Source of the DNA: CAWCOU01 sp963797335
GTDB taxonomy: Bacteria > Pseudomonadota > Gammaproteobacteria > JAURND01
DNA length: 60,421 nt
NCBI GenBank assembly: GCA_963797335.1
Contig: CAWCOU010000005.1
Location: 1-60,421 of the forward strand
Reading direction: 5' to 3'
The position numbers were made by a program, and so were the translations under genes. Numbering within the stretch: position 1 is the first letter of the stretch; the number at the start of each line of letters is the position of its first letter. The notes under the pieces were generated by a model that did not search any database, was not told the DNA's origin, and worked only from the letters and a program-made list of their open reading frames with translations. This document shows positions 1 to 9,527 of the stretch, in pieces.

Positions 1-2799
1 GCGCGTTCACTGATGATGTCGACCAACAATATCTTATCTCCAGCCAATGGTGAGCCCATTATTGTGCCCACCCAAGACGTGGTATTGGGTCTTTATTACC
101 TCACCCGTGATCGCATCAATGCCAAAGGGGAAGGCATGGTGTTTGCCGATTCCAGTGAAGTGCATCGCGCCTTTGCCAATGGCATGGTCGATTTACAAGC
201 GAAAATTCGGGTACGACTTCGAGAAATTACCTTTGGGGATCATGGTAAAGGCGAGCGCCACGAAGTATTCAAGCTATTCGATACCACGGTCGGCCGCGCC
301 TTACTCTGGGAAGTGGTGCCAGAAGGTATCGCCTTTGATTTAGTCAATCAGGCCATGACCAAAAAGGCCGTCTCGAAATTACTGAACGTGTGTTATCGCG
401 AATTGGGCTTAAAAGCCTCGGTTATCTTTGCCGATCAACTCATGTACACCGGCTTCCGCTACGCCACGCTTTCCGGCGTTTCCGTGGGTGTCGATGATTT
501 ACTCATTCCGCAAAATAAGTACGACATTATTGCCAAAGCCACCGAAGAAGTACGCGAAATTGAAAATCAATTTGCATCCGGTTTAGTGACCCAGGGTGAA
601 CGTAAAAACAAAGTGGTGGATATTTGGTCGCATACCAATGACCAGGTTGCGAAAGCGATGATGGAAAATCTTTCCACCGAACCCGTCGTCGATGCCGAAG
701 GCAAGACCGTGCGCCAACCGTCATTCAATTCTATTTTCATGATGGCCGACTCTGGCGCGCGAGGTTCCGCTGCACAGATTCGCCAATTAGCCGGTATGCG
801 AGGCTTGATGGTAAAACCCGATGGCAGCATCATCGAAACCCCTATCACGGCGAATTTCCGCGAAGGCTTAAACGTAGCGCAGTACTTTATTTCTACCCAC
901 GGTGCGCGTAAAGGTTTGGCTGATACCGCGTTAAAAACGGCGAACTCCGGTTACCTCACTCGACGTTTAGTAGATGTGGCGCAAGATGTGGTGATTAGTG
1001 AAACCGATTGCGGCACCGAAGACGGGTTAATTATTGCCAGCCATATTGAAGGCGGTGATGTTGTCGAACCCTTACGTGATCGAGTGTTAGGACGGGTGTT
1101 AGCCGAAGATATTTATCATCCAGAAACTAACGAAGTGGTTATTCCCCGCAATACCTTGCTGGATGAAGCATTAGTCCAATTGGTCGAAGAATGTAATGTC
1201 GATCGAGTCACCGTTCGTTCGGGTATCACCTGTCAATCGCAATACGGTATTTGCGCGATGTGTTACGGTCGTGACCTAGCGCGCGGTCAGTTGGTCAATA
1301 TAGGCGAAGCAGTCGGTGTGATTGCGGCGCAATCCATCGGCGAACCGGGCACGCAGCTGACCATGCGTACCTTCCACATCGGTGGTGCGGCCTCTCGATC
1401 ACTAGCGGTGAATAATGTTCAAGTGAAGTCTAAGGGCCAAATTAAATTACACAACATGAAGACGGTGCGACACGCCAGCGGACACCTTATTGCGGTGTCA
1501 CGTTCGGGTGAACTGTCTGTCATTGATTCTCGTAATCGTGAAAGAGAACGTTACAAAGTACCTTATGGTGCTGTCATCAGCGTTGGCGATGGTGCTGCGG
1601 TTGAAGCATCGCAAGTTGTAGCACAGTGGGATCCACACACCCACCCCATCATCACCGAAGTGGCCGGTTACGTCCAATTTAACGATTTGTTGGACGGTGT
1701 GACGATGAACCGTCAAACCGACGAAGTGACTGGGTTGAGCAGCTTTGTGGTGACTGGTCTTAAGCAACGCGGCCCTGGCGGTAAAGACTTACGGCCCATG
1801 GTCAAATTAGTGGATAAAGCCGGAAAAGACCTTTGCCTGCATGGCACGCATTTACCGGCGCATTACTTCTTGCCGCAAGGGGCTATCGTGATTTTAGAAG
1901 ATGGCGCCGAAGTGGGTATCGGTGATGTCATCGCCCGTATTCCGCAGGAAACCACCAAAACCCGTGACATCACCGGCGGTTTACCCCGAGTGGCTGATCT
2001 CTTCGAAGCACGCAAACCTAAAGACTCGGCTATTTTGGCTGAAATCTCGGGTACGGTTGCTTTTGGTAAAGAGACCAAAGACAAGCGCCGCATGATGATC
2101 AGTGGTGCGGAAGAGCAAGTCTATGAAATTTTAATACCGAAGTGGCGTCATGTGACGGTATTTGAAGGTGAAGGCGTCGAGAAAGGTGAAGTGATCGCCG
2201 ACGGACCACCCGATCCACACGATATTTTACGGTTATTGGGTTCGCATGCTTTAGCGAATTACATCGTCGACGAAGTGCAAGAAGTGTATCGCTTGCAGGG
2301 TGTGAAAATTAATGACAAGCACATCGAAATCATTGTCCGACAAATGTTGCGCAAAGTGTTAATCATTGACACTGGCGACACGAATTTCTTGAAAGGCGAG
2401 CAAGTGGAAAGAAGCCAGCTGGCCGTTGAGAATCAACGCGTATCGGCTGAAAATAAATTACCAGCGCGCTACGAACCGGTATTGCTGGGTATTACCAAAG
2501 CTTCTCTGGCGACGGAATCCTTCTTCTCTGCGGCGTCGTTCCAAGACACCACTCGTGTCTTGACCGAAGCTTCGGTCAGTGGCAAACGTGACAAGCTCAG
2601 AGGTTTGAAAGAAAACGTCATCGTCGGTCGTTTGATCCCCGCAGGCACAGGCTTCGTGTATCACTCGCAACGACGTCTGAAAAAGCAGTTTAGCCCGGCA
2701 GAAGACATTGCCAGCAAAGCCGAACAAGCGTTGAGCGAAGCATTGAAATCACCGGATCAAAATCAAACCATCAGTGACCAATCCTCGGAACAAGAATAA
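1..2799 (+). CDS. rpoC: DNA-directed RNA polymerase subunit beta' (C-terminal part, 5' truncated by window)
   Basis: This is the C-terminal two thirds of the RNA polymerase beta' subunit. The frame is open from base 1, where it reads ARSLMMSTNNILSP, so the true start lies outside the window; E. coli RpoC is about 1400 residues and roughly 930 are present. Visible landmarks are the second zinc site (a Cys in TDCGTEDG, then CQSQYGICAMC) and the bridge-helix/trigger-loop region with GEPGTQLTMRTFHIGG. It ends in a Gln/Ser-rich tail. The next gene is not rpsL, as it would be in many relatives, so the rpoBC-str gene order is broken here. The family call is certain. Confidence 0.99.
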   Translation, partial: ARSLMMSTNNILSPANGEPIIVPTQDVVLGLYYLTRDRINAKGEGMVFADSSEVHRAFANGMVDLQAKIRVRLREITFGDHGKGERHEVFKLFDTTVGRALLWEVVPEGIAFDLVNQAMTKKAVSKLLNVCYRELGLKASVIFADQLMYTGFRYATLSGVSVGVDDLLIPQNKYDIIAKATEEVREIENQFASGLVTQGERKNKVVDIWSHTNDQVAKAMMENLSTEPVVDAEGKTVRQPSFNSIFMMADSGARGSAAQIRQLAGMRGLMVKPDGSIIETPITANFREGLNVAQYFISTHGARKGLADTALKTANSGYLTRRLVDVAQDVVISETDCGTEDGLIIASHIEGGDVVEPLRDRVLGRVLAEDIYHPETNEVVIPRNTLLDEALVQLVEECNVDRVTVRSGITCQSQYGICAMCYGRDLARGQLVNIGEAVGVIAAQSIGEPGTQLTMRTFHIGGAASRSLAVNNVQVKSKGQIKLHNMKTVRHASGHLIAVSRSGELSVIDSRNRERERYKVPYGAVISVGDGAAVEASQVVAQWDPHTHPIITEVAGYVQFNDLLDGVTMNRQTDEVTGLSSFVVTGLKQRGPGGKDLRPMVKLVDKAGKDLCLHGTHLPAHYFLPQGAIVILEDGAEVGIGDVIARIPQETTKTRDITGGLPRVADLFEARKPKDSAILAEISGTVAFGKETKDKRRMMISGAEEQVYEILIPKWRHVTVFEGEGVEKGEVIADGPPDPHDILRLLGSHALANYIVDEVQEVYRLQGVKINDKHIEIIVRQMLRKVLIIDTGDTNFLKGEQVERSQLAVENQRVSAENKLPARYEPVLLGITKASLATESFFSAASFQDTTRVLTEASVSGKRDKLRGLKENVIVGRLIPAGTGFVYHSQRRLKKQFSPAEDIASKAEQALSEALKSPDQNQTISDQSSEQE

Positions 2800-2814
2800 T
2801 CTCTAAAGCTGCCG

Positions 2815-2844
2815 CGATTCCCGAGAAAACACCCTTGGGAATCG
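2815..2844 (+). terminator. Inverted repeat after rpoC, possible terminator
   Basis: An 8-bp perfect stem (CGATTCCC/GGGAATCG) with a 14-nt loop begins 16 bases after the rpoC stop. No clear T run follows, so a rho-independent terminator is only a possibility. The rest of the gap up to the next gene shows nothing I recognise. Confidence 0.35.
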
Positions 2845-3024
2845 TTAGCAAGCCTTGTAAAAAAACCTTAACTCACTAACGAGGCATTATAGCTTCTGTT
2901 GGTGAGATATCTCGTTTATCAATAAAAAATGGGGATGTATCTCCTTTCCAAATCAAGTGTTCAAAGGGATTTGGGAATAGTCTGTTGACGTTTGTGCTGA
3001 CGAAGAACTAGAGAGAGTGTGTAT

Positions 3025-4194
3025 ATGATAGAAATGGGTGGTGAATGGGGAGATGTTCTGCAAAGGGCTAGAGACGGAAGTGCGCAAGATCAGTTTAGAT
3101 TGGCCGAATATTTTGACGAGCACGATAACCAAGATAACCAGGCCGAAGCGTTACGTTGGTATGTTCGCTCAGCTCATCAAGGATATGCAAAAGCGCAAAC
3201 TTGTTTAGGCGTAATTTATTTAAACGGTACTCATGGCGTATCGAAAGATGAAGCGGAAGCGGTACGCTGGTTTCGTTATGGTGTGGAACAAAATTATGTT
3301 TATGCTCAGTTGCAATTGGCTGTGTGTTATGAGAAAGGCTTGGGTTTACCTCAAGATCTAAAGGAAGCCTTTCGCTTGATCCGTCTTGCTGCTGAGCAAG
3401 AGCCGTTGGCGCAATTTGGGTTAGAAGGCTCTTATCTCGCTCAGTATCATTTAGGCCTATGCTATATCGATGGTAGAGGTGTAGAGAGGGATGCGAAAGA
3501 AGCCATCTGTTTGTTTCAAAACGTTGCTGAACAAAACTATGCCCCCGCTCAGAATATGCTGGGCTTGTGTTATGCGCAGGGTGACGGTGTGGAAAAAAAT
3601 ATTAAAACGGCAGTAGACTGGTATCGTCGCGCTGCGAAACAAGGCTATCACGAAGCTCAGTTCAATTTGGGCGTATGCTATGAAGCAGGTGTAGGTTTAG
3701 AAAAAAATATGCAAAAAGCAGCTCATTACTATCGTCTTGCAGCCGAACAAGGTTATGCTCCGGCTCAACTTAGTTTGGGTGTTTGCTATGACAAGGGTGA
3801 GGTTGTAGAAAAAGATGTAAAAAAAGCTATGCGTTTCTATCAACGCGCTGCCGATCAAGGGGATGAAGAGGCTCAATTTTATTTGGCCGTGAATTTTGAG
3901 CGTGGTCTAAGCGTAACAAAAGATTCAAAAAAAGCCGTATCCTGGTATCGTCTTGCCGCTGCACAAGGGCATCTAGAAGCTCAAGCTAATTTAAGCTTGC
4001 TTGAAAAAAAACTTCAAGCGGAAAAAAAATCGTCTCCAGGTACTCCTTTCTGGTCGGGGTCTAATCTCTGCGATGCTTTAGACCTAAGTACGCAACATAC
4101 CCCGACAACAAATAGAGAAAAGAAAAAAAAGAAAGGAGCGCCAGAAACGACGCCCGAGCAAGAACAATTAGTTCCATTATCCCGACCCTCTTAA
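3025..4194 (+). CDS. Sel1-repeat (SLR) protein
   Basis: The protein is 389 residues and built almost wholly of about eight Sel1-like repeats of 36 residues (A..WYR.AAEQG.A.AQ..LG.CY..G.GV). Such helical solenoids act as protein-protein interaction scaffolds, and in Legionella-type bacteria some influence host interaction. No signal peptide or membrane segment is visible. After residue 320 the repeats end in a low-complexity tail with a KKKKK run and a Glu/Gln-rich end (TTPEQEQL), which would suit a type IV secretion signal, though this is inference. I prefer the ATG at 3025 over the GTG at 3019 because GAGAGAG at 3011-3017 is well spaced for it. The partner is unknown. Confidence 0.85.
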   Translation: MIEMGGEWGDVLQRARDGSAQDQFRLAEYFDEHDNQDNQAEALRWYVRSAHQGYAKAQTCLGVIYLNGTHGVSKDEAEAVRWFRYGVEQNYVYAQLQLAVCYEKGLGLPQDLKEAFRLIRLAAEQEPLAQFGLEGSYLAQYHLGLCYIDGRGVERDAKEAICLFQNVAEQNYAPAQNMLGLCYAQGDGVEKNIKTAVDWYRRAAKQGYHEAQFNLGVCYEAGVGLEKNMQKAAHYYRLAAEQGYAPAQLSLGVCYDKGEVVEKDVKKAMRFYQRAADQGDEEAQFYLAVNFERGLSVTKDSKKAVSWYRLAAAQGHLEAQANLSLLEKKLQAEKKSSPGTPFWSGSNLCDALDLSTQHTPTTNREKKKKKGAPETTPEQEQLVPLSRPS

Positions 4195-4237
4195 AAAACA
4201 AATCACTACTATCAAAAATGTGTTGTTAATCATTGAA

Positions 4238-4262
4238 ATTGGGAAACAGATTGTTTCCCAAT
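4238..4262. terminator. Hairpin between convergent sel1 gene and icd
   Basis: A perfect 10-bp inverted repeat (ATTGGGAAAC/GTTTCCCAAT) with a 5-nt loop sits between two convergent genes. Its position suits a bidirectional terminator, but neither side has a strong T run. Confidence 0.5.
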
Positions 4263-4305
4263 TGCGCTCTAGGGGGGAAGAGGAGGCTCCAGGAATATGC
4301 ATCCC

Positions 4306-5565
4306 TCACCCCATGTGTTTAATAATCGCATCGCCAAATTCTGAAGAGCCTAGTAATGTCGCTCCGGGAATTAATCGTTCAAAATCATAAGTCACCGTTT
4401 TAGCCAAAATCGCAGCGCTTATACCGCGGATAATTAAATCGGCTGCTTCGGTCCAGCCTAAATGACGTAGCATCATTTCTGCGGATAAAATTAGTGAGCC
4501 TGGGTTGGCTTTATTTTGGCCAGCGTATTTCGGGGCAGTGCCGTGGGTGGCTTCAAAGCAGGCCACGCGGTCGCCCATATTTGCGCCGGGAGCAATGCCA
4601 ATGCCGCCGACTTGGGCAGCCAAGGCGTCGGAAATATAATCACCATTTAAATTCAAGGTTGCGACCACGCTATAATCTTCAGGGCGTAATAGAATTTGTT
4701 GTAAGAAATTATCAGCGATGACGTCCTTAATGATAATATCCTGGCCATTGTGTGGATTCTTCACGACATGCCAGGGGCCGCCATCCAGAGGTTGCGCACC
4801 AAATTTTTCTCTAGCCGTTTCGTATCCCCATTCCTTGAAAGCACCCTCGGTAAATTTCATGATATTGCCTTTATGCACCAAGGTGACGGAGGGCAGTTTA
4901 TTATCAATGGCGTATTGAATGGCACGCGTGACGAGACGAGACGACCCTTCTTTCGACACGGGTTTCACGCCGATACCGCAATGCTCAGGGAAGCGAATTT
5001 TCTTCACCCCTAATTCGTTTTGTAAAAAGGCAATGACTTTCTTAGCCTCTGCTGAATCCGCCGGCCATTCGATACCCGCATAAATATCTTCGGAATTTTC
5101 TCGGAAAATCACCATATTGGTCTTTTCCGGATGCTTTAGCGGGCTGGGCACACCTGGAAAATAACGTATCGGTCGTAAACAAACATAAAGATCCAAGGCT
5201 TGACGCATAGCCACGTTCAGCGAGCGAATGCCACCGCCCACCGGTGTTGTTAATGGGCCTTTAATGCTAATCACGTATTCTTTCAACAAAGATAAGGTTT
5301 CGTCAGACAACCAGACGTCTTTACCATAAACCTGGGTGGATTTCTCACCCGCATAAATCTCCATCCACTGGATCTGTCGTCGACCACCGTAGGCTTTGGC
5401 TACTGCTGCATCGACCACGCGCTGCATGGGTGCGCAGATATCCACACCTATACCATCACCTTCAATGAAAGGAATGATCGGTTGATCGGGCACATTGATA
5501 GATAAATCAGCATGAACAGTTATTTTTTCCCCTTTGGCAGGTATTTTTACTTTTGAAGTAGACAT
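4306..5565 (-). CDS. icd: NADP-dependent isocitrate dehydrogenase
   Basis: This TCA-cycle enzyme oxidatively decarboxylates isocitrate to 2-oxoglutarate with NADP+. The 419-residue length matches E. coli Icd (416). The sequence carries PFIEGDGIGVD near the N-terminus, GPLTTPVGGGIRSLNVAMRQ with the substrate-binding Ser (about residue 115, the residue phosphorylated by AceK in E. coli), the RENSEDIYAG loop, and the C-terminal ATHGTAPKYAGQ segment. It is a single gene, divergent from clpA and convergent with the sel1 gene. Nothing is odd about it. Confidence 0.98.
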   Translation of the reverse strand: MSTSKVKIPAKGEKITVHADLSINVPDQPIIPFIEGDGIGVDICAPMQRVVDAAVAKAYGGRRQIQWMEIYAGEKSTQVYGKDVWLSDETLSLLKEYVISIKGPLTTPVGGGIRSLNVAMRQALDLYVCLRPIRYFPGVPSPLKHPEKTNMVIFRENSEDIYAGIEWPADSAEAKKVIAFLQNELGVKKIRFPEHCGIGVKPVSKEGSSRLVTRAIQYAIDNKLPSVTLVHKGNIMKFTEGAFKEWGYETAREKFGAQPLDGGPWHVVKNPHNGQDIIIKDVIADNFLQQILLRPEDYSVVATLNLNGDYISDALAAQVGGIGIAPGANMGDRVACFEATHGTAPKYAGQNKANPGSLILSAEMMLRHLGWTEAADLIIRGISAAILAKTVTYDFERLIPGATLLGSSEFGDAIIKHMG

Positions 5566-5955
5566 GAGTTAGCAAGCTCCAGAATAGGTAAGGATGATGA
5601 AATAGTTTAAGCCTTTTCGACGAAATAGTTAAGGGTCAGGTGAAGCAGATGTTAAATGGCATGATTGTATATAAAAAATACAAAAACACGGTGTTTTTAC
5701 TTTTTTTTTCATTGATTGGGAGGAAAAAGATCGAATCATCGACTAGTTTTATAAATAGGAACAGAAATAAAAGTTAGCGCAAAAGGTGAGGTGAGCAGAT
5801 TTAGAAAGGTAGTAAAGCGTATCTACAAAGCAACACCATGCAGTTACCAGTGAGTCGAAACATGACTTACCGCAGTACCATAACCGCCACCCTTTGTAAC
5901 AGAAGGTTGACACCCGTCAAGACACTAAACTGACGGATCTAGAGGGTTAACTACC
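5566..5955. other. 390-bp divergent intergenic region icd/clpA
   Basis: The region is AT-rich near icd. A T-rich tract at 5699-5710 on the plus strand is followed by mixed sequence. It must hold both divergent promoters, but I could not place them confidently. TTGACA occurs at 5907-5912 without a convincing -10 at the right distance. No clpS reading frame is visible, although clpS usually precedes clpA in gammaproteobacteria. Confidence 0.5.
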
Positions 5956-8240
5956 ATGTTCAGCAAATCTCTTGAAATGACGCTTAATTTTGCCTTTGCC
6001 AGGGCCAAAGAAAAACGTCATGAATTCATGACAGTAGAGCACTTATTATTGGGGTTAATAGAAAATCCTGAAGCTGCAGAAGTGCTTATCGCTTGTGGCG
6101 CCAATATCCAACGCATTCGCACCGGTTTGGATATTTTCATTGAGGAAACCACCCCTCACGTACCCCTCAATAAAACCTTAAACGTACAACCCACTCTGGG
6201 TTTTCAACGGGTATTGCAACGCGCTGTTTTTCAAGCACAATCCGCTGGCAAGACGGAAGTCTCGGGAGCCAATGTATTAGTGGCCGTGTTTGGGGAGCAA
6301 GAAAGTCAGGCGGTCTATTTTTTAAACCAAGAAAATGTCAATCGCATCGACGCCATCAATTATTTGGCGCATGGCGCATCCAGTCAAAGCAAAACCAGTT
6401 CTTTTCAAGAACCGGAAATGGACTTTGAACATTCCCAACCAGCTGCAGAAATGGATATGGATAATTTGCCTGGGGAAAACTTATTAGAACGCTATGCCAT
6501 CAACCTCAATGAACAAGCACGCATGGGCAAAATTGATCCATTGATTGGTCGGAAAGAAGAGCTGTCCCGCGCGATTCAAGTATTGTGTCGACGTCATAAG
6601 AACAATCCGTTATTCGTCGGTGAAGCCGGTGTCGGTAAAACAGCGATTGCAGAAGGTTTAGCGACTCGTATTAATTTCTGGGCAAGTGCCTGAGCCCTTA
6701 TTAAAAAGCATCATTTATAATTTGGACATTGGCTATTTATTAGCAGGCACCAAATACCGAGGTGATTTTGAAAAACGATTTAAAGCGGTATTAAAGGCCT
6801 TAAAAGATATACCCTACGCCATTGTCTTTATCGATGAAATTCATACCTTGATCGGTGCCGGCGCGGCTTCAGGGGGTGCCATTGATGCCTCGAATTTAAT
6901 TAAACCCTTACTGGCAAATGGCGAAATTCGTTGCATGGGTTCTACCACTTATCAAGAATTCCGCAACATCTTTGAGAAAGATCGTGCCTTAACTCGACGG
7001 TTCCAAAAAATCGATGTGCCAGAACCCAGTGTTCAAGAAACCTATCAAATCTTAAAAGGATTAAAACTTAAATTTGAAGAATACCATGGTGTGATGTACA
7101 CACTACGAGCGCTTAAATCAGCGGCTGTGCTGTCTGATCGTTATTCTCACCGATAGACACTTACCGGATAAAGCCATCGATGTGGTCGACGAAGCCGGTG
7201 CTTATCAGCGATTGCAACCCACGCCCAAGCGCAAGAAAGTGATTAGTTGTCGAGAAATTGAAGAAATCGTAGCACATATGGCGCGCATTCCCTCTAATCA
7301 TGTCTCTAATTCGGACAAGGAAGTCTTACGTAACTTAGAGAATGACCTCAAAGTGCGGGTATTTGGCCAAGACCTAGCCATTGAATCCTTGTCAACGGCC
7401 ATTAAGCTGTCTCGGTCGGGGTTACGCGAACCAATTAAACCTATAGGCTCATTCTTGCTGTCCGGACCGACCGGTGTCGGTAAAACCGAAGTGACCCGCC
7501 AATTGGCGAAAATATTAGGCATTGAATTGATCACCTTCGATATGTCTGAGTATATGGAACGGCATACCGTGTCACGGTTAATCGGTGCACCGCCGGGTTA
7601 TGTGGGCTATGACCAAGGTGGTTTATTGACGGAAGCCGTCATTAAGCACCCCCATGCGGTAGTGCTATTAGATGAAATCGAAAAAGCCCATCCCGATGTG
7701 TTTAATTTATTACTGCAAGTGATGGATCACGGCACATTAACTGATAATAACGGCCGTATTGCCGATTTTAGACACGTAATTCTAATCATGACCACCAATG
7801 CCGGGGCGGACGAGATTGAAAAAATGACCATGGGCTTTACCGATAATGTCGCCCGGTTAGACGATATCGAAGCGATTAAACGATTATTTCCACCGGAGTT
7901 TCGTAATCGTTTGGATGCGACAGTGTCTTTCCAACACCTTTCCGAAGAGACCATCACGCAAGTGGTGGATAAATTCATCCTGGAACTAGAAAATCAGCTA
8001 CAGGAAAAAAATGTGACCTTAGCCATTGATACCGCCAGCCGTCATTGGTTGGCGGAACATGGTTACGATCGAAAAATGGGCGCCAGACCCATGGCCCGAG
8101 TCATACAAGAACACATCAAAAAACCATTGGCGGAAGAATTACTATTTGGCAAGTTGAATGTAGGTGGCTCGGTGGTCGTCAAAGTGGTCGATAACCGTTT
8201 GCATTTAGATGTGGTCGGCCTTGAAAAAGTTGCCGCTTAA
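5956..8240 (+). pseudogene. clpA: ATP-dependent Clp protease ATP-binding subunit ClpA, two +1 frameshifts
   Basis: ClpA is the AAA+ unfoldase that feeds substrates to ClpP. The N domain (MFSKSLEMTLNFAFARAKEKRHEFMTVEHLL) and first AAA module (GEAGVGKTA) are in frame from 5956. Near 6673 one extra base, within TTAATTT, moves the frame; translation resumes as ISGQVPEPLL and continues through IDEIHTLIGAGAASGG. A second extra base near 7144-7150 interrupts ..SDRY/TDRHLPDKAIDVVDEAG. The rest, with Walker A GPTGVGKTE, LLDEIEKAHPDVF and the C-terminal GYDRKMGARPMARVIQ, is intact. Removing both bases gives 760 residues, very close to E. coli ClpA (758). As written the gene makes only a truncated product. 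Recent decay and sequencing error are both possible. Confidence 0.93.
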
Positions 8241-8246
8241 TCACCT

Positions 8247-8282
8247 TTGACCCGTCCCCTCATCGGGTCAACTTTATTTTTC
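8247..8282 (+). terminator. Rho-independent terminator after clpA
   Basis: A perfect 8-bp stem (TTGACCCG/CGGGTCAA) with a 9-nt loop at 8247-8271 is followed by CTTTATTTTT. It begins six bases after the clpA stop. Confidence 0.8.
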
Positions 8283-8398
8283 CTGGAGGGTGGGCTGCCT
8301 CCCGCTCTCCTAGGTATGACAATCTACTAGATGCCAGTCTAAGGTTTTGATAGGATGTACGCCGTTGGCTTCTTCCCTACCAAATCCTTGAGGAGAAA

Positions 8399-9088
8399 AT
8401 GATGGACTGGCTTACTATCGATTCCTGCATTCAAAAAAAATCACTGTTGCAACACAGCTTCTACCAAGCCTGGTCCCAAGGCCAGTTAACCCTGCAAGAT
8501 CTCCAATTTTACGCCGGCCAATACTATGCATTAGAGGCTAATTTCCCCGTGGTCCTAAGTCAGGTCCTTGCTTCCTGCGAAATCCCCAGCATCCGTCAAA
8601 GTATTTTAGAAAACCTTAACGACGAAGAGCTAGGCGCGGAAAACCACCGGGAATTATGGCTGCGTTTTGCTGAAGCGGTCGGTTGTATCCGGGAACAAGT
8701 CATAAACGCCCCACGTCATCCCAAAACCCAACAATGCATCGATACCCTGAAAAAATTAGCCGCACACCCAGACCCGCGCGTGGGTTTGGCCATGCTCTAT
8801 GCCTATGAATCGCAATTACCCGCCGTAAGCCAAAGTAAAATCGACGGCCTTAAGCGGTTTTACGGCATCACCGACCCTCGCGGCCTGTGTTTCTTTGAAG
8901 TCCACAAAGAAATCGATAGCTGGCACTGTCAGCAAGAACGAGACATGATTAATGAATTAGGCGGACTGGATCAAGAGACCAAACAAGCCATCGACACCAC
9001 CTGCGACGCCTTGCTCGGCTTTTTAGACGGCGTCGACGCCTCCACCCGGAAACTACGAGTCGGCGAAAATCACAGCTGCTGCGCCTAA
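8399..9088 (+). CDS. CADD-type p-aminobenzoate synthase (TenA/PqqC-like di-metal oxygenase fold)
   Basis: The 229-residue protein matches the chlamydial CADD family, which makes p-aminobenzoate for folate, with one of its own Tyr residues reported as the precursor. All residues reported as key in Chlamydia CADD (CT610) can be placed at a constant offset of five: Tyr22 (FYQAW), Glu76 (NDEELG), His83 (ENHREL), Glu137 (YESQLP), Lys147 (SKIDGL), His169, Asp173 and His176 (EVHKEIDSWH). It stands alone between clpA and the suf operon, with GAGGAG just before the start. The C-terminus ends HSCCA, resembling the Cys-rich chlamydial end. The family is secure from these motifs; the activity is inferred. 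Confidence 0.9.
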   Translation: MMDWLTIDSCIQKKSLLQHSFYQAWSQGQLTLQDLQFYAGQYYALEANFPVVLSQVLASCEIPSIRQSILENLNDEELGAENHRELWLRFAEAVGCIREQVINAPRHPKTQQCIDTLKKLAAHPDPRVGLAMLYAYESQLPAVSQSKIDGLKRFYGITDPRGLCFFEVHKEIDSWHCQQERDMINELGGLDQETKQAIDTTCDALLGFLDGVDASTRKLRVGENHSCCA

Positions 9089-9150
9089 GGTTTTACTAGC
9101 ATCAAACAATAGCAAGCACTGTACCCCCCCCTCTTACCAATGGAAGAGAT

Positions 9151-9353
9151 TCCTTCTCCCCTTGTGGGAGAAGGTGCCGAAGGCGGATGAGGGGTAAATA
9201 AAAGAGGTCAAAATCAGGCTAAAAATTTTCCAGAAAAAATAAAGAGCTATGAATTATGCTGTCATTTTTTCTGGAAAGTTAGAAGTAGGATTTAACCTTG
9301 TTTTTACCCCTCATCCGCCCTTACGGGCACCTTCTCCCACACGGGGAGAAGGA
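9151..9353. repeat. 203-bp MITE-like long palindrome
   Basis: Two inverted copies of a roughly 48-bp unit (9151-9198 and 9303-9353) read CCTTCTCCC..GGGAGAAGG then GGATGAGGGGTAAA. Each contains its own small hairpin. Between them lies a second inverted pair (9227-9240 TTTCCAGAAAAAAT, and 9264-9277) placed almost symmetrically. The whole stretch can fold into one long imperfect hairpin. No transposase lies inside. A related unit occurs at 17051-17073, so this is a dispersed family. Confidence 0.75.
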
Positions 9354-9527
9354 GTTTTCTTACTTGTTAGGAAAGCACTTGCCTAATGAGCCTCCATTCA
9401 GTACCATTAAACCCAGCATCTTAACCACTCTACAACCATTGACACCCAAGCCGAAAGGCATCCTTGTCACTACCTTCGTCACATCCTCTACCTTGATAAA
9501 AGCGGCTGTTCGAGAGAAAATAAGACT
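9354..9527 (+). other. Leader region of the suf operon
   Basis: About 170 bp separate the palindromic repeat from sufB. A TTGACA occurs at 9439-9444, but no good -10 lies 16-18 bases downstream. No IscR or SufR gene is adjacent. Nothing else is recognisable. Confidence 0.3.

Noticed and set aside
5956..8240. Programmed frameshifting in clpA
   Set aside because: Neither site has a known slippery heptamer with a stimulatory structure, and two sites would be needed; mutation or sequence error is simpler.
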